Positions 17,390 through 25,395 of a DNA stretch of 64,000 nucleotides are shown piece by piece (position 1 is the first letter of the stretch; every line of letters begins with the position of its first letter). The position numbers were made by a program, and so were the translations under genes. The notes beneath the pieces are model-generated. The model searched no databases, was not told the origin of the DNA, and worked only from the letters and a program-made list of their open reading frames with translations. Source of the DNA: Alteromonas sp. BMJM2 (GTDB lineage: Bacteria; Pseudomonadota; Gammaproteobacteria; Enterobacterales; Alteromonadaceae); the NCBI RefSeq assembly GCF_027257845.1, contig NZ_JAPVOT010000018.1, forward strand, positions 1 through 64,000. Reading direction: 5' to 3'.

Positions 17390-17461
17390 CTTGGTTAGGT
17401 TCCCTCGATAAGGAGAATGCAAGTGCTTTACTAGAGCGTGTGGGTAACGTCATACACTGGG

Positions 17462-18358
17462 CTAAGTTGTATGTCTGACTGACTGACTAGTAGAGTATTG
17501 CAATGAAAAGTTTTTAAGGTGCGCATCGCCGTTTCCAATCAAGCAGTTGAATGCAATAATCTTAAACATCTTTTCAACTTCTTCAGGGGAGTGTGTATTT
17601 CGGTGTGTTGCCTTCATCACATTTTCATAGCTACCTAAATATTTCTGGTCTCCAGTGCGCCCCATAAGCGTAGCATAATCCTCGATACCTATTTTATTTC
17701 CGTCATTGTCTACGTCAAAACGCTCTACCACATAGTGCTGCAAATCATCTGATAGCCATACCTTGGGGATATCCAGACCACAGTACTCGGCGCATTTCAT
17801 GCAAACAAACTCGTTGACTGTCAGCAATGGGAATTCGTCATCAAAGGTTTTAACAATAACGTCTTGTTGCAAGAGAGTCGAACGGGATACCACTACCTTA
17901 GGCTGAACGCCGGATGCCATACCATTTAAGTAGTAACGGTCCAGTAGTTGAGGGAATAAACTTTCTTTGTCAGACCAGTGCAGTATGTCATCGATGGTGA
18001 TGGGATCAGGCTCTGGAAGGGTGATGCCGGCATCGTAAGATAAGTGGCCTATCCCTTTCTCCCCCATGAGCGCCAGTAAGTACATATCATCTACATTAGC
18101 GTATCGTATGAGCTTCTCAGAAATATACCGACGCAGATACCCTTCAGGCAAATTCTGCGTGAATATTGGATGCAGTGTGCCATGCGTATACGACTCAGGT
18201 TGATAAGGCATCGTTAGCGATACTGGTAAATCTTCATTAGTATGTGTATAGCTAAATTGGGCCGTTCGATTTAAGATACCAGACTATTGTCCGGCCACAT
18301 GAACGCTCAGTCGGAGAACCTGTTCGGGTAAGCTTGCGAGAATTAAATTAGTCGTCAT
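17462..18358 (-). pseudogene. hipA: Decayed hipA (HipA-family kinase toxin) with nonsense and frameshift lesions
   Basis: The original start is the ATG at 18356-18358, overlapping the hipB stop. Translation runs MTTNLILASLPEQVLRLSVH... and meets an in-frame TAG at 18284-18286 (codon 25). It then continues as SGILNRTAQFSYTHTNEDLPVSL into the open frame that begins at ATG 18211. The kinase part is recognisable: VQPKVVVSR, VNEFVCMKCA, YVVERFD and NCLIGNGDAHLKNFS. Just after this, three tandem TGAC units (17476-17487) shift the frame. Removing one unit restores SQSDIQLSPVYDVTHTL, the normal HipA continuation. A further remnant in another frame (about 17400-17460) suggests a third lesion. The last 80-100 residues of a normal HipA (about 420) are missing where it meets the convergent tus-like gene. 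A truncated 249-residue product could be made but should lack activity. Confidence 0.85.
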
Positions 18359-18596
18359 CGTAAATTGCCCCAAGTTCATCAAATTTCGGGCGGTGATTAA
18401 TGGGAGTGGCTGTTAACTCTAAGCCCATTAGAGTCAAGTAACGCTCAAGCAGTTGCAGTGATCCCTGATAACGGCCGTTCTCAATTTGTGAGATCCGAGG
18501 ACGGCCTGTTTTGAGTTTGTTGGCAACATCATTCTGAGTCATGCGGTGATGTTTTCGCTCTGCTTTTAGCTGATTACCGATAGATTCTCTGCTCAT
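18348..18596 (-). CDS. hipB: HipB-type HTH antitoxin/repressor
   Basis: This 82-residue Cro/CI-type helix-turn-helix protein has IGNQLKAERKHHRMTQNDVANKLKTGRPRISQIENGRY, a textbook HTH with recognition helix around GRPRISQIEN, followed by a dimerising helix (LQLLERYLTLMGLEL). The acidic tail ends in YDDD. HipB proteins neutralise HipA kinases and repress the hipBA operon. Here the reading frame is intact although the partner hipA is broken, so it may persist only as a repressor. Two matching operators lie directly upstream (18612-18668). Its stop codon overlaps the original hipA start, the usual hipBA coupling. Confidence 0.9.
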   Translation of the reverse strand: MSRESIGNQLKAERKHHRMTQNDVANKLKTGRPRISQIENGRYQGSLQLLERYLTLMGLELTATPINHRPKFDELGAIYDDD

Positions 18597-18611
18597 TTCT
18601 CATACTACAAA

Positions 18612-18668
18612 TGTATCTATATATATACAAATAACATTTTCACACAGCATTGTACATATATAAGTACA
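18612..18668 (-). promoter_or_regulatory. Two HipB-type operators
   Basis: TGTAT-N8-ATACA at 18612-18629 and TGTAC-N8-GTACA at 18651-18668 are 18-bp inverted repeats with the same 5-8-5 layout, 39 bases apart, just upstream of hipB. The E. coli HipB operators have the same geometry (TATCC-N8-GGATA). A+T-rich sequence between them can hold the promoter. Confidence 0.7.
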
Positions 18669-18690
18669 TTTAATCTAAGAATGAAAAAGA

Positions 18691-19665
18691 CTACCTTACG
18701 TTCGCCATACCTGTTTTCGTTACATCAAATTCTTCACCGTAATGCATCGGCATCGCTGAACTTGTCCATCCACCGGCTTTTTGAATCTGATCTAATGATA
18801 CGCCACGTTCAAACATGGTCACTACGCCACCAACCCGCGTGCTATGACAACTTGGTGTGAATTCTAAATTGAGTATGGACGCTAAGTTCTTATATCTGGC
18901 CAATAATGCATGGTATTGCATCGCGGTATCTTGCACCGTTTGCTTTGGGGATAGTTTTCTTAATAAAGGACCATCGACAATGCCGGTTAATGTGAGCCAT
19001 TTGCCAATCAATTCAATGGTGGTTTTTGAGATGTATCCGTACTGGCCTTTACCTGATTTATCGGTTTTAGAGCGCGGAGCGAAAATGCGCTGCTTATTAA
19101 AATCGATATGCACCAAATCGATAGCCAGAAGATTTGATGCCCTGAAAATGGTATCAATGGCCGTATTAAAGATGACGGCGTCACGTAATCCAATCAGAGA
19201 ATCAGTGTCGAGTTTTGCATTGATAGCATCGATGTTTTCAAGACGCATGGGTGCTGCTTGAGACTGACGGCTGGGCTTTTGATTTATCTTATGATTGGTG
19301 TATTCGGCAAAGAGTTTTGATTGTTTCCAGGGGTCGGGCAATTCGCTCACACCAATAAAATAGCGCACTGAAGCAATTTTTCGGCGTATGGTGTGATGCT
19401 TCAGTTTGGTAGACATCAAATAGTCTAGATAAGCCCGACACGATGCTTTTGTGATGCTAACTTCGCTGGCCATGGCCGGCAGCGTGTTATCTTTGCAGAA
19501 TGCCAAGTACTGATTAAAGTCATATTGATAAGCCCGTTTCGTGTTTTCCGATTTGAGTTCCCATACGTCATCTTTCAATTCACGTAAATTCTCTATGACG
19601 CGGTCGCGATCTGACTCAGCGATCGCCATCGGTACATTATCGACATGAATTAGCATGGAGGACAT
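18691..19665 (-). CDS. Tyrosine recombinase/integrase
   Basis: From the ATG at 19665 (AAGAG upstream) the protein has 324 residues, the usual size; the frame is open further up, but those codons overlap repeats. The N-terminal SAM-like core-binding domain (SENTKRAYQYDFNQYLAFC) precedes the catalytic domain. Active-site residues are in place: Arg175 (FRASNLL), Lys200 (SKTDKSGKG), His274-x-x-Arg277 (CHSTRVGG), Trp300 (AGGWTS) and nucleophile Tyr309 (MHYGE). It belongs to the XerC/XerD-phage integrase superfamily but is not clearly XerC or XerD. Together with the direct copies of a 16-bp repeat at 16375 and 20620, it could have moved the tus-like/hip module. Confidence 0.9.
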   Translation of the reverse strand: MSSMLIHVDNVPMAIAESDRDRVIENLRELKDDVWELKSENTKRAYQYDFNQYLAFCKDNTLPAMASEVSITKASCRAYLDYLMSTKLKHHTIRRKIASVRYFIGVSELPDPWKQSKLFAEYTNHKINQKPSRQSQAAPMRLENIDAINAKLDTDSLIGLRDAVIFNTAIDTIFRASNLLAIDLVHIDFNKQRIFAPRSKTDKSGKGQYGYISKTTIELIGKWLTLTGIVDGPLLRKLSPKQTVQDTAMQYHALLARYKNLASILNLEFTPSCHSTRVGGVVTMFERGVSLDQIQKAGGWTSSAMPMHYGEEFDVTKTGMANVR

Positions 19666-19751
19666 AAATTCGCTCTTTTTATTATTTAAGATAATTTGGG
19701 TTATATTGAATAATAGAACAAATTCGTTTGTAGAACAACGAAAGATAAAAC

Positions 19752-19879
19752 GTGTTACATCATGCTTTAAATAATCAGTAGGATAGGGGGCGAAGCTAAT
19801 TAATATAAAATCATGATGTAACACTTTAAATTGATGGAGACAAGGGTTCTACGCTGGAAAAATCGTGATACATCATGAT
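19752..19879. repeat. Three copies of a 13-bp motif GTGWTACATCATG between divergent genes
   Basis: GTGTTACATCATG is at 19752-19764, its exact reverse complement at 19812-19824 and GTGATACATCATG at 19865-19877. The first two are each followed by CTTTAAAT or TTTAAAT. They lie between the recombinase and the 204-residue protein, which are divergent, so they may be operators or recombinase arm sites. Confidence 0.8.
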
Positions 19880-19926
19880 AGAGTGAGAAAACCATCTTGA
19901 ATCACTAATTATGGAATTGGTTAATT

Positions 19927-20541
19927 ATGCCCTCAACCACGCCAGATCCTATTTGGATTGCTTATCGAGACTCACTTCTATGTGCATTTATGTCGACAAT
20001 AGACCAACATGATTATATCGATGGTGGAAAGTTCGCTGATGATGTGTCAAACAGCGTATTAAATAGCATTACACTTCGTGACGCCGTTCGAAGTATGCGG
20101 GGTGTTATCAGTGAAGAAAAAATAGAATTATTGAGGGTTAGATATCGCAGTTACAAGTATAGGAAAAGTAAGGAAAAGAAAACTCTTCAAATTGAAGGAA
20201 GCACCCATAAGTGGATTATGAGTGCGAAACAGGAACACTACTTTGACACTGTTGATGAGGCCTTGTATCACTTGTTAAATCCTAATTACTCACAACAACG
20301 AGAATGGAAAGAAGAAAGAATTCAAGTTGCAAATAATTCTATCGAAGGAGATAAAAATTATATTTACAGCCTGTTAGAGAGGCTGACGGCTAATGACAAA
20401 AAAATGGTTTTATTATCCATAGAACGTGCATTTATGGACGGTTGGAAAGAAGCCAAAGCCAGCAAAACTAAAAAGGTTAGTGCGCTCGCTGAGTCTACAG
20501 AAAACTATATTAACCAATTTAAAGATTCAAAATTTCTTTAA
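19927..20541 (+). CDS. Unknown protein with possible ribbon-helix-helix DNA-binding segment
   Basis: I cannot assign a family with confidence to this 204-residue protein. It has a basic patch (RVRYRSYKYRKSKEKK), then KTLQIEGSTHKWIMSAKQEHYFDTVDEALYHLLNP. This has the strand-helix-helix pattern of ribbon-helix-helix proteins: an alternating strand, a helix, a turn with T-V-D-E, a helix. A charged, helical C-terminus of about 90 residues follows. The order of an N-terminal helical part, basic segment, RKKx-type strand and C-terminal helix is reminiscent of MatP, the macrodomain organiser of the terminus, but the identity is weak and this is speculation. The repeats at 19752-19879 lie immediately upstream and are candidate binding sites. 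It diverges from the recombinase gene. Confidence 0.6.
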   Translation: MPSTTPDPIWIAYRDSLLCAFMSTIDQHDYIDGGKFADDVSNSVLNSITLRDAVRSMRGVISEEKIELLRVRYRSYKYRKSKEKKTLQIEGSTHKWIMSAKQEHYFDTVDEALYHLLNPNYSQQREWKEERIQVANNSIEGDKNYIYSLLERLTANDKKMVLLSIERAFMDGWKEAKASKTKKVSALAESTENYINQFKDSKFL

Positions 20542-20619
20542 CAACCTTACGGTATCCGGTTTTTTGTAAGCTTAAGTTTTCGCTGACGGTTGGTGCGAAG
20601 TACTATTGTTGAGTCTTTG

Positions 20620-20635
20620 TGAAGGCGGTCTGTAA
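20620..20635 (+). repeat. Third copy of the 16-bp Ter-like/boundary repeat
   Basis: TGAAGGCGGTCTGTAA differs at one base from the arm at 16375-16390 and has the same orientation. The two direct copies enclose 16391-20619, which contains the tus-like gene, hipBA, the recombinase and the 204-residue protein. In the reverse-complement direction, vaguely similar sequence (CTCAA, ATAGT, CAACC) continues beyond both copies. Confidence 0.75.
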
Positions 20636-20696
20636 TTAATTTTAAGCCCAGCTTGTCATACATCTACCGCCTTAAATTTTTTTTATTCCTACAAAT

Positions 20697-20730
20697 ATGG
20701 ATAGCCACGAACTTGTAAGTGACTATCCAT
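20697..20730 (-). terminator. Stem-loop downstream of TonB receptor 1
   Basis: ATGGATAG (20697-20704) pairs with CTATCCAT (20723-20730), with an additional CAC/GTG inside, just below the receptor stop codon at 20740. There is no T-tract directly after it on the minus strand, so it may be a processing or protecting hairpin rather than an intrinsic terminator. Confidence 0.5.
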
Positions 20731-20739
20731 TAGCTTTGA

Positions 20740-23700
20740 TTAAAAACTATAGGTAATACTGACTTCGTAGATTCGTCCGGCATAACGAACGCGAGATATG
20801 GCATCTTCATTACCACCAATAAATTCATACTCTTGTCTATTATTCAAATTGAATCCTCTGAAATTGAGCCTAGCGCCGTCATAAAATTTGTAGGAGGCAG
20901 ATAAGTCGAGTCTTCCTCCAGAAGTTTGCTCTCTTGAGTCACTTCCTAAGAAAGATGTGTTTCCGCCAACATCCAATAATTTCGAAGCCTGCCAGTTATA
21001 GGCCAGGCGTATACTCACATCTCTATCTTCCCAATAGCCAATCAAGTTATAAGACCGCGGAGCAATACCTGTCATCCGTGTACTCTCTCCCTGATCCGTA
21101 TTAACGTATGTGTAATTGAAAACGCCACCAAAACCATTCCAAGGATATGGCAAAAAATCTAGTTTTTGCTGAACAGCCAATTCATAGCCGTTAACAGATA
21201 TAACATCATCGCTGTTGAATGAACGATTAACAGTAACGGTTCTATTATCGAGCACCTCTCCATTTTCTGCTACAAATGGTGCGATTTCTTGACATAACGG
21301 CAATGACTGACCCGCCACAGAAATAGACTCCAGCTCACCAAAAACATTTCCAAATAGAAGCTCCTGTCCGACTGGACAGATAGTTTCCCGTTGAAATAGT
21401 CCCGTTATTTCTTTTTTGAAAGCGCCTATTGAGATGGCACTTCCGTCTCGGTTGTACCACTCGAGAGAAAGATCGTAGTTATCCGAAGTGTATGGCTTTA
21501 CGTCACTGCTAGGGAGTTCTAATTGGACTCTAGAGGGAGTGTTAGTCAGTGAGGATGAAGGTGTTTGAGAGCGTAAATTCGGCCGAACAATTCCTTTATA
21601 AAATGCGCCCCGCAAAATAACGTCTTCATGTAATTCTAACGCTAAATTAAAGGATGGTAGCGTATGTGAGTAATCAGTGTCGCGCTGAACAACCACAAGG
21701 GCTTCATTTTCTAACCCTGCTCCAACAATATCGTTATTTGTCTTGACGTATCTAATGCCGATGTTCCCAGAATAGCTGTAATTACTTATCTCCCCGTCGA
21801 ACTCACTCATAACATAAGCTGCCTGAATCTTTTGTTCGACGCTAAAATTATCAGCAAACAATTGGTTAATACCATTTTGAGTTCTTACATAGAAACCTGT
21901 TGGGTCGGCAATAACACCCCCTTCAATATTCTCTAGACCATCTTGAAGAAGCGTCTTTAACCCTCGAGAGTTTAGAGACCGCCAGCCTTGCCCTGAGCCG
22001 AAGTATCCTGGGAAGTCTCCATTAAAATATGGGTTCTGGGCATCCACAAATAACACATCGTTGAAAATATTCTCCTCCGTTAAAGCACGCGTGTTAATTC
22101 CACCGGCACCGATTCGCAGATCGGTGTTTACTAGCTCTTCTTGGGATTGATAAACACCAAATTTTAAGGAAGTTAGTCTGCTAGTGTCACTTCCCAAATC
22201 GAAAAAGCGCTTTGCATTAAATTCAGCGCTATTAAACTCTCGTTCTGGGCGATCTACTCGACCATTTACGAAAAACGTTACGTCTCGAAAGCCTATACTA
22301 TTTGGATCTAATCGACTGCTGAAGCCAGATAAGTCTACATTGGACCATACGCCGCTGTAGTCGAAATTATTAAATCCAGATGCATTTGTGAAAGCTTTTG
22401 ATAAATCACCGTTACCTGTGTTTATCTCTACATCGATACCGGTTGGTGCCCAATTTGTTCTTACACCCGTATTGGGGTCGCGATACTGCCCTGGTCTCGT
22501 GGTGTGTCGAACATCTAGCCCTTGGTTTTGGAACTCGTTAAGTGACTCGGAGTAGGTAAGCTTTCCATCCAGTATCCAATCATTTGTAAGATAATCGCCG
22601 TAAAGTATTGCTCCTTTGGCCGTTTCTGTAAAAGACATCAGGCGGTTAGCTGGCGCCCAGTTAGCGTTTTCTATTAGTACATGAGATACAGCGTATACGG
22701 GTGTACCATCTTCTTCGCTATTGAGTTGAATTGGCTTGCCTAATGGCGTTATCGCTTGGCTAGCTACATCTACTTGGTTTCTTGCGGAAAACGAGACATC
22801 TTCAAAGTTGCTTTCAGTAAGGTCGCGTTTAGTATAAAGAAAGTGCATACCGAGTTTAAAGTCATCGGTTACACGATACTCAATATTCGCTGTTGCAGAT
22901 ATTCTGTCACCATTTTGAATTTCAGAAACTTGACCCGCTCTTGTAATCGCTCTTATAACTGCATTATCATCTAGACCGTGTGTGGCTTTATACTCAGCTA
23001 GGGAAGGTGTCACTATTTCATTTAATGTTGAATACTGAGTATAGTTCGCAGTATCACGACGATAGATTTGTTCAGAGCCGGCTAGCTTAAATGCAATGCC
23101 CAACTTATCTTCAATTAGATGTTTTACACCTGAAAATCTGAATTGTTGATTCCATTTGTCAGTCAATTCTTCATAGCGACCACCTAAGTTAACAGAATAC
23201 TTATCACTCGTTTTGGAAAGAGCTTGCTGTAGCTTCTGATCTACAGTTCCAGCAATACCGCCTTCCTGTATGTCTGCAGTAGGAGATTTAATAACAGTTA
23301 CACCATCAAAAACACTTGCTTCAAAAGATCCGAATGGATTTGAACCTCCCACTTCGCCCTCGCTACGGCTCGGCGTAGCAAAAGATTGACCTTCAGCAGT
23401 AGTTTTTACAAAACCTCCCGACAAGCCTCGAAGATTAATTTCAGAATTGCGTTGGCCATCATCAGTATTCAACTGAATACCAGGTATGGCTTGTAGTGCT
23501 TCACCTAAGTCTAATGCTGGTAGGCTATCGATATCTGAGGCTGAAATAATGTCAACAACTGAAGGCGCTTCTCTTTTTGTATTAAGTGCAGTTTCCAGCG
23601 ACGACCTAACTCCTCTTACTTCAATGATTTCAGTATTATCATCGCTAGAAACACTAGATGAACTTGGGCTTTTTTCAAGATCTTGAGCAAATAAAGAGTG

Positions 23701-23769
23701 GGACCCAATAGAAAATAGTATACAGGCAGTACCACTTACTCTACCTGCTTTTGGAAATTTGATACGCAT
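20740..23769 (-). CDS. TonB-dependent receptor 1 (oligosaccharide uptake)
   Basis: This 1009-residue protein has a signal peptide ending SHSLFAQD and a TonB-box-like TEIIEVRGVRSSLETALNTKR. The plug domain has VVDIISASDIDSLPALDLGEALQAIPGIQLNTDDG, INLRGL and VIKSPTADIQEGGIAGTVD. A long beta-barrel ends in the aromatic ITYSF. Receptors of this Alteromonas-type subgroup import carbohydrate fragments across the outer membrane with energy from TonB-ExbBD. Its closest relative in the window is receptor 2 (29576-32746), with near-identical plug stretches such as FGEALQAIPG-type and KQKLDFLPYPWNGFGGVFNYT-type motifs, indicating duplication. A ribosome-binding site AAGGAA precedes the start. Probable operator sequences lie upstream at 23884-23942. 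Confidence 0.92.
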   Translation of the reverse strand: MRIKFPKAGRVSGTACILFSIGSHSLFAQDLEKSPSSSSVSSDDNTEIIEVRGVRSSLETALNTKREAPSVVDIISASDIDSLPALDLGEALQAIPGIQLNTDDGQRNSEINLRGLSGGFVKTTAEGQSFATPSRSEGEVGGSNPFGSFEASVFDGVTVIKSPTADIQEGGIAGTVDQKLQQALSKTSDKYSVNLGGRYEELTDKWNQQFRFSGVKHLIEDKLGIAFKLAGSEQIYRRDTANYTQYSTLNEIVTPSLAEYKATHGLDDNAVIRAITRAGQVSEIQNGDRISATANIEYRVTDDFKLGMHFLYTKRDLTESNFEDVSFSARNQVDVASQAITPLGKPIQLNSEEDGTPVYAVSHVLIENANWAPANRLMSFTETAKGAILYGDYLTNDWILDGKLTYSESLNEFQNQGLDVRHTTRPGQYRDPNTGVRTNWAPTGIDVEINTGNGDLSKAFTNASGFNNFDYSGVWSNVDLSGFSSRLDPNSIGFRDVTFFVNGRVDRPEREFNSAEFNAKRFFDLGSDTSRLTSLKFGVYQSQEELVNTDLRIGAGGINTRALTEENIFNDVLFVDAQNPYFNGDFPGYFGSGQGWRSLNSRGLKTLLQDGLENIEGGVIADPTGFYVRTQNGINQLFADNFSVEQKIQAAYVMSEFDGEISNYSYSGNIGIRYVKTNNDIVGAGLENEALVVVQRDTDYSHTLPSFNLALELHEDVILRGAFYKGIVRPNLRSQTPSSSLTNTPSRVQLELPSSDVKPYTSDNYDLSLEWYNRDGSAISIGAFKKEITGLFQRETICPVGQELLFGNVFGELESISVAGQSLPLCQEIAPFVAENGEVLDNRTVTVNRSFNSDDVISVNGYELAVQQKLDFLPYPWNGFGGVFNYTYVNTDQGESTRMTGIAPRSYNLIGYWEDRDVSIRLAYNWQASKLLDVGGNTSFLGSDSREQTSGGRLDLSASYKFYDGARLNFRGFNLNNRQEYEFIGGNEDAISRVRYAGRIYEVSITYSF

Positions 23770-24082
23770 AAACGTTCCTTTTGAATACGTTATTGATGAA
23801 TAGGTCTTTTAAGCAATAAGTAGCCTTCAAGACTGCTGGTCTCGGGACTATTAGCTTAATTCGCGATCAATACACTAAAAATCATTTACAGTAAATATTT
23901 ATCAACACCAATCACACACTTTCATTACCGATCATTAACAATTGTATTTTTCACGACAAAAAAATATATTTAGTCTTAGTATCAGCTGCTTAATTTATGT
24001 AAAGATAATGTAAAGTTATTCGCAACACGAAGACACTCTCCACAGTTAGTACTATTATTTCAACGCACCATAATCTATAGAG
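23770..24082. promoter_or_regulatory. Divergent regulatory region of TonB receptor 1 and the DUF1800 gene
   Basis: About 310 non-coding A+T-rich bases. It includes a perfect 13-bp palindrome ATTTACAGTAAAT (23884-23896) and the sequence GATCATTAACAAT (23930-23942), which recurs in related form upstream of other receptors in the window. Confidence 0.6.
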
Positions 24083-25393
24083 ATGAACCCACTAGTGAAG
24101 AATGTTGTTGCAACAAACCGCTTCGGATTAGGCGCTCATCCAGGTGAACTAGAGAAAGCATCAAGTGATCCACTGGATTACGTACTTAACCAAATAGCGC
24201 CTATTTCATTTGAAATCTGGGGCTCGGCACATTCTATAGCGCTAACGCTAAATCGAATGCGTAAATTAGATTCAGAAAAATCAAAAGAAGAGTCTAGGAA
24301 ATATGGACAAGCCACGTATAGGCAACTAGCAGTAGGTACGCTTAATAATGCGATAAATAGTACACAGCCATTTATGTGGAGAATGCTAGATTTCTTCTCA
24401 AACCATTTTAGCGTTACTGCTCAAGGTGCATACCTAACTGCGCTATCAGGCACATTAGAACGTGAGGCAATAGCACCAAACCTGTTGGGTAGGTTTTCAG
24501 ATATGTTACTTTCCACTTACCGTCACCCAGTTATGCTAGCGTATTTAAATAATGAAAAGTCAGTTGGTCAAAATTCTCGACTGGGTAAAAAGGGAAAAGG
24601 ACTGAATGAGAACCTAGCCAGGGAAATACTTGAATTACATACATTGGGCATAGAGGGCGGATATACGCAAAAGGATGTTATTGCGCTTGCTAACGGCATC
24701 TCAGGTTGGGGCATACAGAATCCAGATAAAACAGAGGGGGAGCTTTTTTCTTTTAGGAAAGCGGGCCACGAGCCAGGTTCGCAAAACTTGCTTGGCCGCA
24801 AATTTGATCAAACCAACCAACAGCAAGGCGAAGCCATGATTCATTTTATAGCATCTCAACCAGCTACCGCTAAATTCATAAGCGGAAAACTGGTTAAACA
24901 TGTTGTCAGTGACTCACCCTCACCTGCATTACTCAAATATGTTGAACAGACTTGGATAAACACGAAGGGAGATTTGAAAGCGGTTTACACCGCGCTTGTT
25001 ACCCACCCACACGCTTGGCTTATCACCAGTGAAAAATTTAAAACACCTAGGGAGTTTTTTATATCAACGAGCAGAGGTCTCGGTCTTAAGTCAGTAAAAG
25101 AGGGAAGCTCTATTCGTATTTTGAAAAATATGGGCCAAGCACCACTTAAAGCAGGAAGCCCTGCTGGCTATGCAGACTCAGAAGACTTCTGGAACAGTGG
25201 TTATGGATTGATGGCTAGAGCCGACTGGATAGCGTCGCTAGGTATAGATAAGAACATAGAAGTAAAGACAATAGCAGATAGTGTTCTTGGGCCGGCGCTA
25301 TCTAAAAACACCCAGCAACTAATGATGCGAGCAGAGAGTCGTGATCGAGCTTTCGCACTATTGTTTTTGAGTCCCGAATTTATGAGGAGATAA
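24083..25393 (+). CDS. DUF1800 family protein
   Basis: This 436-residue protein opens with ATNRFGLGAHPGELEKA, the DUF1800 signature, and carries ARELLELHTLG-like NLAREILELHTLGIEGGYTQKDV and a FGRKFDQ-like segment. The family is almost always encoded next to a DUF1501 protein, as here, two bases upstream of it. Function is unestablished; the pair is secreted or periplasmic in many bacteria. No signal peptide is obvious in this copy. The ribosome-binding site is weak. Placement between two polysaccharide-type TonB receptors and beside a sulfatase suggests recruitment to polysaccharide use, which is inference. Confidence 0.85.
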   Translation: MNPLVKNVVATNRFGLGAHPGELEKASSDPLDYVLNQIAPISFEIWGSAHSIALTLNRMRKLDSEKSKEESRKYGQATYRQLAVGTLNNAINSTQPFMWRMLDFFSNHFSVTAQGAYLTALSGTLEREAIAPNLLGRFSDMLLSTYRHPVMLAYLNNEKSVGQNSRLGKKGKGLNENLAREILELHTLGIEGGYTQKDVIALANGISGWGIQNPDKTEGELFSFRKAGHEPGSQNLLGRKFDQTNQQQGEAMIHFIASQPATAKFISGKLVKHVVSDSPSPALLKYVEQTWINTKGDLKAVYTALVTHPHAWLITSEKFKTPREFFISTSRGLGLKSVKEGSSIRILKNMGQAPLKAGSPAGYADSEDFWNSGYGLMARADWIASLGIDKNIEVKTIADSVLGPALSKNTQQLMMRAESRDRAFALLFLSPEFMRR

Positions 25394-25395
25394 AA

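Noticed and set aside
17462-18211. A complete 249-residue HipA-like gene starting at ATG 18211
   Set aside because: The HipA frame continues upstream in the same phase through a TAG to the true start at 18358, and the 3' end is frameshifted, so it is a remnant rather than a normal gene.
19665-19824. N-terminal extension of the recombinase to 377 residues
   Set aside because: The extra codons pass through the 13-bp repeats and lack a ribosome-binding site, while the 324-residue form has the standard domain size.
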